From Paragonimus westermani (taxonomy: Eukaryota; Platyhelminthes; Trematoda; Plagiorchiida; Troglotrematidae), in the NCBI GenBank assembly GCA_008508345.1, contig QNGE01000846.1, positions 45,565 to 109,564 of the forward strand: a stretch of DNA of 64,000 nucleotides, read 5' to 3'. Numbering within the stretch: position 1 is the stretch's first letter; each line of letters begins with the position of its first letter. The position numbers were made by a program, and so were the translations under genes. Of the stretch, positions 1 to 12,463 are shown piece after piece. Below the pieces are notes generated by a model that worked only from the letters and a program-made list of their open reading frames with translations, made no database searches and was not told where the DNA came from.

Positions 1-1318
1 CAGGCATTTGATTTATGCACAGTCGTCCAGAATATCGTGACTGGTGCGAATTCCATGCGCAGGTACCTAAGATCTGCTCAGGGAAGAACGGAAGAGAAAA
101 TATCTCACATCTCTCGATATCTGAATAAAAGTTTAACGTCACGGTCGCAAAAACTATGACCAGTTGGCTGATGTTCCTCTTGACTGTGTGATAATAAAGT
201 ACTGCCACTTCCAAACAATGGCGTGCACGCTGTCCAATGACATTATCTTCATGGGACGCCGGAACGCCGATTGTTTTACGTGCGACCATCAATTGAACAT
301 CATCGTCTACGTTATGAATGGTAACAGTTAGCTTTGCGGTCAACTATAAGCTGAATGGATTTGTAACTGGGACATAACTACTTAACGCCAGTGATAAAGT
401 CAAAATCATGAGGTTGATCTACACAACTACCACCATACCCAGATGCAACACTTCAATCAAACCGACGAATTCACTTAGACATCCAACCGTGCAGGACGCC
501 GTCGACAGTACCTCACGGCTTACGGATTCAAACGTTCCAGTAACTAACACCAAGAGCACCGGACTCAGAATTTCTGCAGATTTGTTCAAACAGAATTCCT
601 GCAAGAACCATCCCGAATCAACCCATGGGACAGGTGCCGTGATAAGTGTCACTGCTTTGCTCGCCCTCTTACGTTTAGACAGAAGTAAGATCAGGAGATT
701 TTTGTACCCATGAAGAATCGTTTCCTTTTCACAGATGAAGTGAACCGACGGAAGCAAACCATATATTAAAACCGGGTTTCCGTGCCTCCAAAGTTCCCCG
801 GCAACGTATCTTTACGTGCAAGCCATCTGTTTCGCAGTTGTTCAGCAGTCTTCCGTGCGTCTGTCAAATCCCGGAGGAGGGCAGATGACTGTTTGATAAT
901 TTGTTGTTACAAGCTATTATCCACTATCCAGTCAGCGGTGGCCTGCCAGTTTAGTTAACCACTAAGATGCTTGCGCCAGACGTTAAAGTTGCCCTCGGAT
1001 TGTGTGCACAAATCACCGGAGTATCTGTCGCTCAATGCTTTTGTAAACTAAAACAAATCGTCGTGAGCGAATCACAAAATTCTTTGTGCACTCAACTCTC
1101 AGAATATCCGTGCTTAAACTCATATCGCCTTTTTCGCCAATCAGCTTTGATTCCGTGTGGTCCTTCAAAAAGTTTTATACGAGCACTCCGACATGTGGTT
1201 CCTTCGTCTTCATTGCTCGGGTACATAGTGAAACCAGCAGACATTTCCTTCTCATACTACGCTCTAAATAACCTCACCTTTAACCTTGAACTAGTTCGGG
1301 CATTTTTAACTCTGAACA
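1..1318. other. no recognised gene
   Basis: Open frames exist on both strands (about 100-110 codons at 408-757, and 151 codons at 967-1422). Their translations show no domain I recognise and no obvious codon structure. The part nearest 1319 may be the decayed downstream half of the LINE that starts on the minus strand at about 2285, but I could not identify reverse transcriptase motifs in it. Confidence 0.4.
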
Positions 1319-2285
1319 TCAATCTTCTCGATGGCTGCCGGTGTGCTCTGCTTCATAAAGTGCTAAAACACGGGGGAATAGGTAAGGGGGCGTCTTTGAA
1401 ACGAACGGCAGCTGTAAGCTGAAACTTTTTCCTCGTCTGCGAGCTCCCCAGCCGCTTGATATCAAGGTTATGTCATTGTCCGAATCATCTATAATAAACG
1501 AGTTTGCACACATAAACAAGCGGCTAAAGCCTGACCTGCTATATTCAGCTCCATGCACCACCAACGTGTTACACACTTTGCGAGTGCCGCGCTGTTGCAA
1601 GTGATCAACCACATGGTGATGGGCGCTTTGCGGAGGAGTCCAGTTCGTGATATCGTTCGCTCTTAGCTGGAACCAGGTGTTCGTGCAAACCAAACCGTGA
1701 GTAGCACTCCTGTGAAGCAAGTGATCACCGTTCTGGTTGACCGCACCAATGCTGTGTTGTCCGAGGGTGCCAATCCAGGTTGTTGAGTAGCTCCCAACTC
1801 ACATGTTGAAGTCACTAAGAACAATCAATCAACCACTCACCGATGTCAGGCGGGTTGCGGTGTACAGCTGATCATAGAACTGGTTCTTTTTATCAACGCT
1901 ATGGCACATAGACCATGAGAACTAGAAATCGCTACAGATTTACCTTGATCGAATAGCAGGCGTATAAACTTGTTTTAGGAACTGATGCCATGTAGTTCGC
2001 CTATTACCGAGTAGTTCATTCGGTCAGCGACTGCGAAGCAGACATGATGCTCGTGAGCACCTTTTACTAGGTAAACCACTCAGCAGAAGATGTACCAAAC
2101 CCTTACTTCTCAAGACTTACATTGATCTGCAAGCCCTGTCTTGTTCCGTGCTGCAAAGTTGGTGACGTAGCTGTTTAGTCCGGTGCACTTTCCTGGCTAT
2201 CTGGTTTTGTATCGAACCAACAACGTGCTCACATTCCGTTTTGCAACCGCCAGCGTGCTACGACCGCGAGCAGGCTTGAGGTTGA
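1319..2285 (-). mobile_element. LINE (CR1-like) endonuclease remnant
   Basis: Minus-strand remnant of the apurinic-type endonuclease domain at the start of a LINE ORF2. Reading 5' to 3' from about 2285, the translation follows the family order. An N-terminal segment near 2230 corresponds to the usual WNVRTL block. Next comes a stretch like YTFYWSG near 2090. A degenerate GDFN motif follows, read as LSDFNM then a stop, at about 1801-1820. The block GTLGQHSIGAVNQNGDHLL follows, and then the conserved TNT-F segment (CTNTWF) near 1675. The domain would nick target DNA for target-primed reverse transcription. Several in-frame stops, for example directly after DFNM, show that it is dead. The reverse transcriptase half was not recognised below 1319. 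The family assignment rests on motif order and is fairly firm; the clade (CR1 or a relative) is less sure. Confidence 0.72.
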
Positions 2286-5200
2286 TTTGAGGGGTTCCGG
2301 CCAAAGTATCTGACTCAACAGTGTTCCCGCGGGACGAACGGAAGTGGGCTTCTCTTAGAGGACCCTTCTCAATTATGTTGACTCAAAAGTCTAACTCATC
2401 TGACGACGAGGGGCAAACCTGTTTCAAAGGTATGGTGAATACGATGTTAACGTCTGATTCCAATTTTTGTTATGAGAGGGAGATGTTCTGTTAACCACAT
2501 TAAGCTTACGAGAATTAGTGTGGGTTTTTTGACCACACAGGATAATTCGCCGATGGTCACGGCTAACCATTAGACAAAGAACTGGTGTTCAGTTGGATAA
2601 CGGTGTTGACTCGCTAAGGGAGACCGGTTCGTTCCCTCACTTAGGTCACCTCAACCTGGTGATTCCAAACAAGGAAGAAACCAGTCTTGGAGTGCCGGTT
2701 GGAGGATGAGCATCAAAGAGCCCTACAACCAGGATGTTCTTTGTTCCAGGGTTTCTTTTTTAACCTCCTCAATTCGTACACCGGAGATGGCAGTGCTGTA
2801 ACTATTAATATAGCTCTGCCGTAGGCTCACAGGCCCATGCCTCACTACTTACATACAATCCTATGCGGTTGACTGATTTTTCCTCGGTATTCTCATTTTA
2901 ACCTACCTAACATGGTCACACAGTCGATATGCACCTCCGGAACAAATCAACACACATGTTTTGACCCCCCGCCAGTATAACAGAGAATGTCAGAATAGGT
3001 CACGGGCGCGCGAACACAAACGTTGCGTAACTAGCTCACCTATGTCCTGTTCCATAGTATCATATAATACTTTTGAACGCGTATTTTACCACATACTATC
3101 TACAAACAATAGCTAAATATTGTGTGGAACGAAATGACCGGTGATTGTTGTTTAACCTTGGCACTTTTGATTGAAGCACCATTTAATTAGTCAGTCTAAC
3201 ACAAAGGAGCATGCAGCCAGGATGGTTTGATGAATCGGGTGAAAATTCCTCCGAAGGTCCATCGAAAGCAATAAAAGCTGTCTTTCCAGTGGGCAGAAAC
3301 GGATAGAAAACTGTGATTATTGCGGCACGGTCAAATGATACTGAGAAGTGTTTTTAAAATCTCCAACCTTTCAACAGAAAGAAGGGCAAGAACTCACGTT
3401 TAGATTTGAATAATGGAAAAACATTAGTGTCATGAACGGTTTTACAAAAACAAGGTGAATTATTGTTGTTCTCTCAAACTTGGGTAAAAATACGTGATTT
3501 GATGTCATTTAATAAGTTGTCGATTATGTGAATAAAGGTAGGCAGTAGAATGGGGAAGTCTGTTGTGACCGCACGCCAGCGGACCAGAAATGCTAATCCG
3601 ACAGGAGACCTCAAAATAACGCCGTAGATAAACTAAGTGTTTTAATTTAAATAACAAAATGTGGTAGGTGGTGTATTAATATGCACCGAATATACACAGG
3701 ATGATTAGGCGAAGCCAGATTATAGTCGTACATCGAAGTAGCATACTTACCATGGATGCCTACCTCATTTTGTGGAATTTGCAACTATCTGCTTTAAGTG
3801 ATAGTTGAGTAGTACGGCCAGTACAGCACTATCCCACCTAGCGAATGGGAGAAACTTAATTTCTTTCTAATGCATAGTGCCTTTATTTTCTATAGGCTAT
3901 TATTTTGTACAGAAAGCTTTTACCATAGTTTGGGCAGATGAGTTTGTGACGAAACATTTCTTTACGGTAGTGGAGGACTGCAATGCGATCACCCAAACAA
4001 AAACCGCTTTACACTGTATTTATGAGGTTGGCCAGCATTAAATTTGAATCTGGAAGTTTTGAAGAGGAGTGGAATCAGACGAACTTCTGGTACTGTCAGT
4101 CACATGGATCTGAAGTGGAGTGAAATTTGGTTTGCGTTGGAAAGTAGGATTTAGCAGAGTACAAGCCAGGTGAGTGACAAACTTCACATCCTAGAATAGT
4201 AACTTAGGGCAATCGAAGTGCATGATAGGACAAAACCTGATTTTTGATAACCTTAGTATAAAGTGATTGAAATGCTGCAGAACGGTGATCGATATCTGTC
4301 TTCTGTGTAGCATCCGGATGCCATATGAGTTACTGGACAGTGGGGTGGATAACTCTATAACAATATTTGCTCAACATACTGCTCGACAAATTTTATAAGC
4401 CTAAAGTCTCCCCAATTCATATACATTACCCGAACAATGATGACCAACTGCATTATGCAGTGGAACTGCTGACCATTATGCCATATGCTTCCAGTGGAGT
4501 TCGGGTTAACGAGTACACAGTATTGCAATTCGTATATTCTTTTGGTCATACTGACTGTGGGATACAACTTCAAAGGAGTACTATCCGACCGTGCTCACCA
4601 ATACATATGCTGTAAATACTTCGGAGGTTATGAGCGCAGTTGTTGATGTATTTACTGTTAACCTGTGATACACTTAGATTACCTAAACACAGACTGTCGA
4701 CGAGAAAACGACCTTGACTTTTCAGTTGGCTCTTACCACATGCTGTTTGGAAATGTAAGCAATTAATGTAAAACAGTGGGAAATGGATGGCTACGTGTTT
4801 CATGCAATTAAATCGTTATAAGTTATATTTACCTCTAACAGTCAACCTGCAACTTAAGGATAGCTCTGCGTGACCACGAGTTTTGTGCACGCGTTTGAAT
4901 AAGGGTTGGTGGATGAAGTCCGGGGACTGATATCTTACTCGAGGCATCTGGGATTTTCTGTTTAACTCAGTGCTGCTTCATCCATTTATTCAACAACATC
5001 AACACAAATGTTTTGGCAATGTCGCTTAAAAAGGGAGTTATTTAAAACCTGTTCATCTTGGAGCTAGTGAATTTAGTACCCTGTCCACTTCGTTCATTCA
5101 CAACTACACCACTATCATGTCAAGTCGTTTTACGTCGCTGCTTCACAGTCCACCACAGAGATGCAAGAAAAATTGTTCGTGTTATTTCGCAAGAGGCACT

Positions 5201-5949
5201 GGCACTAGTCCATTAGAGACTGCAATACGGACTGTAATATGGTATAAAGAACACAATATTTGTGAGGTGACATCAATTCGTACACTCGTGTCAATCAAAA
5301 GTGCGTAACATTTAAAAAGGGCAACCAAACGACTAAATGATTAACCGAAAAGTGTCAGTGATTTCTTAGAATTCGCCACATCTAGGTCAATAAAAACTAG
5401 GCAAGCGTAAGTTTTACTCCTTCTGGGTGAACAATAGTGGTTTGAGACGGGTGAGTAAAAAAGCTTTAGTTCGTGTTTAGCAGGTTGACGCCAATCTAGA
5501 TCGCGATCACACAAAACGATGCAGTTAGTTCTGCACTATTTCTGATTAGAGTAAACTGTCTAGTGACAAGTGGTGTTGTACGTCAGGTGGCTGATTCAGA
5601 GCTATTGTCCGCTTTCTTTATAACAGAAGCAGTAGACTCCAGTTACAGCTCCTAAATAATGCGTATCGTTGTCACAGCCCAGAATAAAACACCGGCCATA
5701 CTTTCATGCTGAGCACTGTGCCACCGGCCATAAATTAGGTAAGACCAAATTATTACACTTGGACCCTCGATCACTTTCGCCCGTAAGTAATGGTCACGTT
5801 GCTCGATCGCCTGGACAAGAGAGGCAATAACTTTACCATTAAATTCGGTCGATAACCCCGTGATTAGAACATTCAGGACAGGTCGAAATCTTCGACCTCA
5901 TTAAACCTGTTAGGTGATACTTCAGATTAGTGATGAGTAATGAGGGATT
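2286..5949. other. intergenic or intronic, nothing recognised
   Basis: About 3.7 kb with only short open frames (the longest are 72-82 codons near 4355-4803) and no domain, RNA or repeat that I can support. The first few hundred bases may be the 5' region of the LINE whose endonuclease ends at about 2285. Confidence 0.4.
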
Positions 5950-6160
5950 TGGTTGATATCAAGTTGAAGATCCCTTAAATTTGATCACAGCCTTCACATT
6001 CAGAGAGAATTTCCCAACCAGCCTCCTTCGAAAATAAACACCGGATTCAAGTTTTGCTTTTACGAGAGCTTGTCATTACTAACGAGGTAAGAACTCTGGC
6101 CACATATTCATGAGGCAACCGTGTTGACCACTGCACGACTGGTCTCACATTAAGCACGAC
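5950..6160 (-). mobile_element. tRNA-related SINE copy, decayed
   Basis: Minus-strand copy of the dispersed SINE best seen at 42.2 kb. The tRNA-like head is recognisable at about 6100-6150, where the plus strand reads gaggcaaccgtgttgacca. The SINE tail, with its antisense of the caacttga motif, lies near 5960. The ribozyme segment in the middle (about 6020-6080) has lost the CUGANGA box, so this copy cannot cleave. Identification is by alignment with the copies at 42.2, 55.0 and 59.9 kb. Confidence 0.65.
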
Positions 6161-6968
6161 TGAATGACCGTATACTTGTTTGTAACTAAAGCTGACATTG
6201 TCCGATCATCTTGATGGAAGGTACGGCAACTTTCCTGTTACGTCCAAACGGTAACCCCAATATGCAGCCTTTTCTTCAAGTTGAAATTATAAGTCATTGA
6301 CCTGGTGGGCGGTATTTTGATTACTAATAAGTAGTACTGGGAGATTTCGTTTCACATGAATTGAACAACACTTGCAAATAACTGCAGCTTCCTCATTCCT
6401 GTAAACTCTTGTACCATTCAGTTGAAAAAAAGAGCCAAGTGTGTGTTAGAACTTGTTGGGAGCGCCTATCAATGACTTGTTTACCAAGCCGTCCTTCTGT
6501 CCTTCCAGTGTACGTGACACTGCAGTTATATGCAAACAATTAGATATGATGACTGGTGGAGAGAACGGACTCTGGCATTTAAACTATTATCAAGGAAACG
6601 CCTATGTTTTGTGCATGGAAACCCGATCCTCCTATGGCGTTAGTTCCATTTAACTCAGCATAAAGACAGTTTTTTCCACCTAATCAACAAGTTTTCACCT
6701 GGCTATTCTTCTCAAGTGGACAACAACCTGGGCCTTTTTTGGAAATGTAGTTGGCTATGACGATGGATGAACGCATCAGGATAATTGTTTTAGTATAGCA
6801 CATCTTACTTTGTGCACAATCCTCTCCCTAAATATTATTGTATGAAACTTTTGCTTGCTCCGTAATACACTTTTCGTACCTTATAGCATGTGCGCCACAG
6901 CGATAATAAGCTATGGAGATTAAGTTACCATTTTTCCCCCGTGAGTTTTTGGCACATCAGTTGTCTCA
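6161..6968. other. nothing recognised
   Basis: Non-coding sequence between a SINE and a PLE fragment. The one open frame (66 codons at 6453-6653) shows no recognisable domain. Confidence 0.4.
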
Positions 6969-7334
6969 TCACTCTCCCCGCCTTCCATTAATTAGTACAT
7001 CTACGGTAGTCAATGGGTTATCGTTCTCACACTCACCGTGGGGACAAATTTTAGGATAAGGCCAGCTAAAATTACTCAAAGATAATTCAAGTTTATTATG
7101 TCCACTGGCAACTGTTAAAATATCATTCATGTGTCTAATGTATGAAGCCACTTGACTGAATGCATCTGAGGTTTCTCTTTTCAAGTTCGCCTCGAAAATA
7201 GTAGCCAGCAATGGGTTCAGTGAAATTTCCATGGCGACCCCATAGATCTGCTCGTGATTATCCCCGTTTAAATAAAACGTAATATCCCATGTGCAAAAAA
7301 AACAGAATCCATGGTATTCGAGCCCACTATTCAT
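6969..7334 (-). mobile_element. Penelope-like element, reverse transcriptase fragment
   Basis: A 121-codon minus-strand open frame covers the palm of a Penelope-like reverse transcriptase. Visible motifs are the block EQIYGVAM with NPLLATIF (residues about 28-50), which matches the family's GVAMGSPLGP-LANIF region. Next is RHMNDIL, standing where the catalytic Y-DD box should be, with one of the two aspartates lost. Last is PLTTVDVLI, the degenerate form of the family's LPFLDVL motif. PLEs copy RNA into DNA and use a GIY-YIG endonuclease. The endonuclease is not attached here, and the damaged active site shows the copy is dead. Both ends of the fragment are undefined. Confidence 0.75.
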
Positions 7335-8220
7335 GCGGAATGTAGGTGTGCCGAGATATGGTCACATGCAAAATCTATTGCTTCAATCAAAGCAACTTTT
7401 GGAACTTCGACTGAACACACTGGGGCTAAGGTACATCAATCGCTTCAAGAACTTTGTGTGGAACGTAAGTGTCTTGCTCAGCCATTTATTATAAGTTTCA
7501 AGATGTTTATCAGCCATCTAATAGACTAGTAAAGCGAAGGTATTCACGCCCAAAATGGGTGGAATACGTGCGTCGGGTTTTGTGGGCTTTTGGAAAGCCA
7601 CACATTCATGGTGCGTTCAAACCAACCAGTTTAAGAGTGTGTTACTAGCTTATGTAACGACACCATGCAACAATAACGTTTGTACCTCACATGTTGTTTG
7701 TTTCCCGACCAACGACTTAACATCAATAATTCTACCAGACACTAGGTATGTACCAATCAATCGAAACACTACTTTGTCGATCGGTAGACATTTTTCTCTG
7801 ACCGGAGACAATACAGGGGTAACTACCGTTTCGCGTGATCATGACGTGCATCCGCGTTAGCGTGTTGAAAATCGGTTTTGTCAACCACTCGTTTCAAGAT
7901 TGTGCTGTGCTCTCAAAAAGAGTTACCGTTAAGCTTGCCTTAGTTTCCTGACCAGAGTGGAACAGGCTTTAAAAAAAATTCTTGTTACTTATTCTCTTAC
8001 TGGTGACCAGTAGGGGATTCTGTTTTATTCATACTGAACATCACTCACAACTGATCGCAGTTGCCGCTTTCCCATATACCTTTCACTCAGCGTTTTTTAA
8101 AGAAGCACTATACGTGGGTTGCGTTTTTGTTGCCTTTAATCGCTTCCGACTTCTTAGGTGTTAGTTATAAACAAATATGACTGAGGGTTTGTGTATGGTT
8201 ATTTAATCTCGCCTCTTAAG
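7335..8220. other. no recognised gene
   Basis: Open frames of 60-101 codons occur, the longest at 7555-7860 (+), without any domain I recognise. A stretch near 7910 (ctcaaaaagagtta) recurs near 12593, hinting at a weak dispersed repeat. Confidence 0.35.
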
Positions 8221-8305
8221 AGTTAGTGGCACAGTGATCAGTATGGTTGTCTCTTGAAAGCGTGGCCGGAATTCTGGTCCAGGCTGTGGCAAGAATATAC
8301 TCTTA
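8221..8305 (+). mobile_element. SINE copy, tRNA-like head only
   Basis: Plus-strand fragment of the hammerhead SINE family. It contains the A-box-like tggcacagtga near 8226, the segment ggttgtctcttgaaagcgtg, and the degenerate B-box region ggccggaattctggtcc. It ends soon after gtggcaagaatatac, just before the point where the ribozyme begins in the full copies. The ribozyme and tail are missing. Confidence 0.65.
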
Positions 8306-8780
8306 ATTTTTATGTTAAATGCTTAGTTATTTTGGTTTCTAATGGTAATTGGATTTACTTGAAAGACAAACAAAATGAATTAATCTCGGAGGCTTTTCTC
8401 CATACAGTATTCCATTCTGTAAACAAGTCATACTACTTCGCAGAACTACAATTGTTAACAACCTAGACATACCGGATTGCCACAGTTAAGTCAGTTTTCC
8501 CTCTCACTCACACTGGTGTATGGTCGGACTTAGTGGTAGGTCAAGTTCTTCGTCAACTGGATGACATCATAGTCGACGTGTTGTTTACAAATTATGGCAC
8601 GCGACGATAGCAAGCGTGATTATCTGATTTTCGGTGCCATTACTCATCGGGAATTCCCTCAGCATCCGTTTCATGCGCACTGACCTACCAAGCTAAATGG
8701 TTCGCCAAACTTGGTAGTTTGAATGGTTACTAGAACATAATTAGTATGAATGGAAGCTCCCTCTAGCCTACAACGACTGG
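8306..8780. other. nothing recognised
   Basis: AT-rich spacer between a SINE head and a PLE 3' end. A 70-codon open frame at 8254-8466 overlaps the SINE and has no recognisable domain. Confidence 0.35.
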
Positions 8781-9167
8781 ATGCCGTATTTAAATGAATT
8801 AGTTGCCTCAGTGGTGTTGGTGACGGAGGTTTGTGTAATTATAGTTTCTGTAATTACCACAAGACGATGGTCTGATATAGTGCGTAAAAACCTTCTTGTG
8901 TGGTTGACCAGTGCGATTAAAACAGATTTAGGCGCGATTTGTACTCATTTGACCGAATCTAATCATTCTGTCATTAAGAAAGTTGCCTTGCAGATTGTCT
9001 GTCAGGGGCCAAAGAATCGAGCAAAATGGCTGAGATTCCGAATATTGCCCCCTGCCGAAGGCATTAGCATCCAATTGCGCAGCCCTGACCTCTGTGCTCA
9101 GAAGTTCATGCGGACAGTTAATCTCCCTTGGCCCACAATCAAGCAAGCCCACGATTTTCAAGAGTGA
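8781..9167 (+). mobile_element. Penelope-like element, GIY-YIG endonuclease C-terminus
   Basis: A 128-codon open frame carries the C-terminal part of the PLE GIY-YIG endonuclease. From about residue 30 it aligns with the copies at 52.5 and 59.2 kb: HLTESNHSVIKK, then QIVCQGPKNRAKWLRFR, then the EA-I-LR-P-LC-QK region read as EGISIQLRSPDLCAQKFM, and the terminal NLPWP. The first half (the YIGRT-RRLSDR block) is replaced by a frame-damaged segment, so the enzyme is not functional. It is followed by a tail shared with two other PLE copies in the window. Confidence 0.82.
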
Positions 9168-9345
9168 TTACGCAACGAATAACAGACACCGTCCATAGCC
9201 TCTATTGACTGTTTTTCTGACTAACCCTAGTTACTGTTTTCATATTTATTACGTTGTAGATAGCCTGATGATCAGACACGGAGAACAAGTGTTGTTCGTT
9301 ACTTTGTCGTTTTCGGTGTGTAATATGCAGAAGATCGAATTATGT
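9168..9345 (+). repeat. PLE 3' tail
   Basis: Sequence directly after the GIY-YIG open frame. The segment around 9255-9310 (tagcctgatgatcagacacg and what follows) recurs after the PLE endonucleases at 52.95 kb (+) and 59.0 kb (-). It therefore belongs to the element's 3' tail. It contains the hammerhead-like motif listed separately. Confidence 0.7.
9261..9301 (+). ncRNA. hammerhead-like motif in PLE tail (mutated)
   Basis: Contains CTGATGA at 9265-9271. The second catalytic box stands at 9281-9284 as GAGA where GAAA is required. It is followed by a 5-bp stem III (AACAA with UUGUU) and a C at the cleavage position. The 4-bp stem I (tagc at 9261-9264 with gtta at 9298-9301) includes one G-U pair. 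Stem II is weak. Hammerheads in PLE terminal repeats are known in animals. This copy is probably inactive because of the box mutation. Confidence 0.5.
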
Positions 9346-9739
9346 CGAGGAAATAGCTTTCTTGTCGAAACAAATAGGCAATGCTTCAGCGCTTTGTGCG
9401 CACTGTACGGCACGTTTTGTCGGATCTTTCTAAAACAGTGATAGAACGACAATTTAATATGTTCGGTTTTGTAATGTAGAGGAAGGTTTCACAATCGTGT
9501 GTTCGTAACAGCAACGATGACATCAGTGATAGATAAGAAACTGAATAGTGGATAAAGTAAACATTTTCGGCACTTTGGATAGTAATATCGTTACATCTGT
9601 GTCGATTAACATCCGTGGTTTCTTCATCGATGGTATCATAACACTCAACGGTTGTGTAATACTGCGGGTAGGCACATAGATACGATCACTTGGTAGAAAC
9701 TGATTTGAAGAAAACTAACTTTAGAAAACTAACTAACCA
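9346..9739. other. nothing recognised
   Basis: Spacer downstream of the PLE tail with no coding or repeat signal that I can support. Confidence 0.35.
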
Positions 9740-9894
9740 ACTTACCGTGCTTCATTGATAAAATCATCTTCAGATCGACACTCCACGGCCAGATTCACGT
9801 TGGTTTGGATTCATTAATTACAGACGGTGAGAGTGGGGAATCAAACTGGCGGTCCTTTGCGCTGGAAGATAAAGCTCTTAACTGCTCGATCACC
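9740..9894 (-). mobile_element. second tRNA-like repeat (SINE candidate)
   Basis: On the minus strand, 9894-9825 reads like a 70-base tRNA relic. It begins ggtga and ends tcaccg, so the outer five bases pair. It has an A-box-like agcagttaagagc and a B-box-like agtttgattcc. The T-arm does not pair, so it is not a functional tRNA. A body follows down to about 9740. It differs from the hammerhead SINE family. No second full copy was found in the window, so calling it a SINE is inference. Confidence 0.4.
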
Positions 9895-10780
9895 AGCTTA
9901 ATCGGCATCGGTTGTGATGGGTAACGGGACGTTCCACTGAGCTGTTACGTTGCATTCCATTATTGAATGTGAAGACAATCCACCGTAGTTTGCCAAGCAA
10001 TATTTTGCATGCGTGTTTGAGTTGGCTTGAGCGCAACCATTTAGTTTAGTAAAGTTTGATTAATAATATCGACATAAAATGTTACAACGCAGTCCGTCAT
10101 AACTTTGGTGACAGTGTTATTAACCAACAACAGATGGTACAGAGTGTTTATCCAAAAACTTGATACACGGCTACACGATTCAACACCAGTTCGAAAACAA
10201 GCACTCATTTGCACACAGTGATAACCTATTGATACCACAATTGCTAGTGCCAAGTTCGTATCTGGACATCACCATTTCGCGCCTCATCATTCAGTTATAT
10301 ATTTCTTCCCATATGCTTCACTACCTGCGTAGGCACCTCCGTTTGACTAACCACAGGTAGTGTGATGTGATCGTTCATTCTCACTACAGTAGAACTTACC
10401 GAAAAGGAAGATTGTCATGAGGGAGTATGAATGGTTCCTCCTTGAGGTGTTGAAGACTTTAGTTATTTTGAACCCGATTGATCTGAATGTTTTCCATTAA
10501 TACAAAAAGCTTATCGCGTTGGTAATCAGTCGGTGTAATCAAAGCTTGCATGAAGTAGACAGCCCCACCCATACACTCACCTAAACAGTTGGAAGTGAAA
10601 GGTTCAAATAAGTTTTTTCTTGATGTAAATTTGGAACGAAATCAAAAACAACAGACTGTACGATGTATTGTCTGATGAATTTAGCCTTATCTTATCAGAT
10701 ACATGTTGCAATGTTGATGTTTTATTAGCAGAATCAAGCAATTTTAGTGAAACACTTATCACCTGCTTTTCAACGCATCA
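9895..10780. other. nothing recognised
   Basis: Short overlapping open frames near 10041-10360 without recognisable domains. The part close to 10780 may be earlier PLE reverse transcriptase sequence too decayed to identify. Confidence 0.35.
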
Positions 10781-11445
10781 ATGTCAATTCAACAAGAGAT
10801 TGATCAGTCTGTTGCCTCTCTAGAAATTCTTATAACACGACTATCAGACAGCACGGTTGAAAGATTTGTTTACAGAAAGTGCTGCAATTGAATGGCAATT
10901 CCTATGCATTCAACCATGCTACAACAAGAGAGCCAACTGAGCCCAAGTAATGATATGGTGAAACAACTTAGTTGGCGACTACGAGCAACAGTCGGTCGAA
11001 CGTTTTACGCGTCGTCTGTCACTACACTATACTGGATTAGTCGAACACCAGTCACTCTGGTGAAATTGCCACTACATTCGTATGCCAATTCTCACTGTAC
11101 TTATCAATTTCAGCGTGGGTATCAGGCCATCTACATGAGCAGAACAGAGAGACAATAGCGTAATTGAGTAGCCATGCATGTTCCGGCTTGGGTTGAACGT
11201 GAGGCGAAACAGGCCTTATCAATGGTTGTTGCACGACCGGTGCAGTGCAGGCAGCCAACATCTTCGGCCGCACGTCATTGGCTGACCTTTTGACGAAGGA
11301 ACATTACCGCTCGTGTCTTCAAAGTTAACTACATGACCGACAGTCGACGACTGCTTCAGTTTAGTTAATTTGGTGCTCTTCGTAACTGTCAACTAGTCCT
11401 TCAACAACAGAAGAATAGGGTCGTCAGTATGGAACTGTTGAGGTG
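10781..11445 (+). mobile_element. Penelope-like element, RT end plus GIY-YIG (second subfamily)
   Basis: Plus-strand remnant of a PLE. At 10825-10890 the reading ASLEILITRLSD followed by FVYRK matches the RT motif that carries the family's FLDVLV and VYRKP residues. The thumb region follows (MVKQLSWRLRATVGR, about 10955-11000). Then comes the GIY-YIG start: SHCTYQFQ, YIG decayed to AIYMSRTERQ near 11130, and VPAWVER near 11180. A decayed C-terminus is legible to about 11445. Stops and frame changes break the frame, for example after RKCCN and after RTERQRN. Its residues differ clearly from the copies at 8.8, 52 and 59 kb, so this is another subfamily. Confidence 0.7.
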
Positions 11446-12463
11446 AGTGCACAATCTCAATGCTCTTGTGTGCTTGCCTGCTTGTGCTGTGTGTTTGTGG
11501 TCCTTTCAGCAGCTTTGTTTGATTCTGCTATATAGGAACCAACATTGCAGCACATACCAGATGAGATGTAGCGAAATTGACAGAGCAATAAATTATGCAT
11601 TCTGCTGTTTTTGACTTCAAATTGCAAATTAGAGATGACATATTTGAACTCCTCAAATTGTCCTATGATCTGTCTGTTCAGCTTCGTCAACCTGAGGGCC
11701 AACATCAGATCTTACTTAGGATGACTCATTGATTCGTCTGTTGTCATGGCGGATGTAGAACTATCCCCGTTGAAATAACTGTCAGTTTAAAAATACTGGG
11801 GCATTCCATCTCTTGGAAGTGCAGGCTAACCAGCGATTACTCAAAGTGTTTCAGCGTAGGACTTTCTGGGGGACTGTTGCTTGCTTCGTATGATTGTTTA
11901 CCTCGAGCAATCACCTTACTCAGAAGGCAAATGTGTTGTGCCAAGAGGGTCAAAGCACGCTGACCACACAACGGGCTAATTATCATTCTGTATCAATTTT
12001 ATGATTGCGTTGCTTAATTCGGTAAGAATGAACAGCTTTGAAGTTTACATCATGGCAGCGGATGGAGAATTCAGGTATTCCAGCGCTACGAACAGGCGCA
12101 TTATAAACTGATGTAAGGTAACTAATTGCAAAATATCATTCTAGTTATGAACATATTAAGTATATATGCTGAATTACGTTTATTTCTCTAGGTCAATTAA
12201 ACAGGATTCGGTCTAGGTCCACGTACCAGTTTGCATGTAATTCGTCAAAACTATTTGTGTATACTATTCGTCAGTGGTGTTAGGTACTTAGTGATTCACT
12301 TTGTGATCAGTGGACAAACAAACTCGGTTTAGTTCAACAAGACTATCGTCTTTAGTAGGACGTCTACACAAAATTTAGTACGAATAAAGCCAACCAGTTT
12401 GGGCGTCGGGTTTACTATGCTACTGATAAACAGTAAAACTGATGAACACAACTTTAAAAGCAA
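11446..12463. other. nothing recognised
   Basis: About 1 kb with no supported feature. An 82-codon minus-strand frame at 11457-11705 has no domain I recognise. Confidence 0.35.

Noticed and set aside
1319..1422. Overlapping 151-codon plus-strand open frame at 967-1422 as a gene
   Set aside because: Overlaps the minus-strand LINE remnant, has no recognisable domain and no splice or start context.
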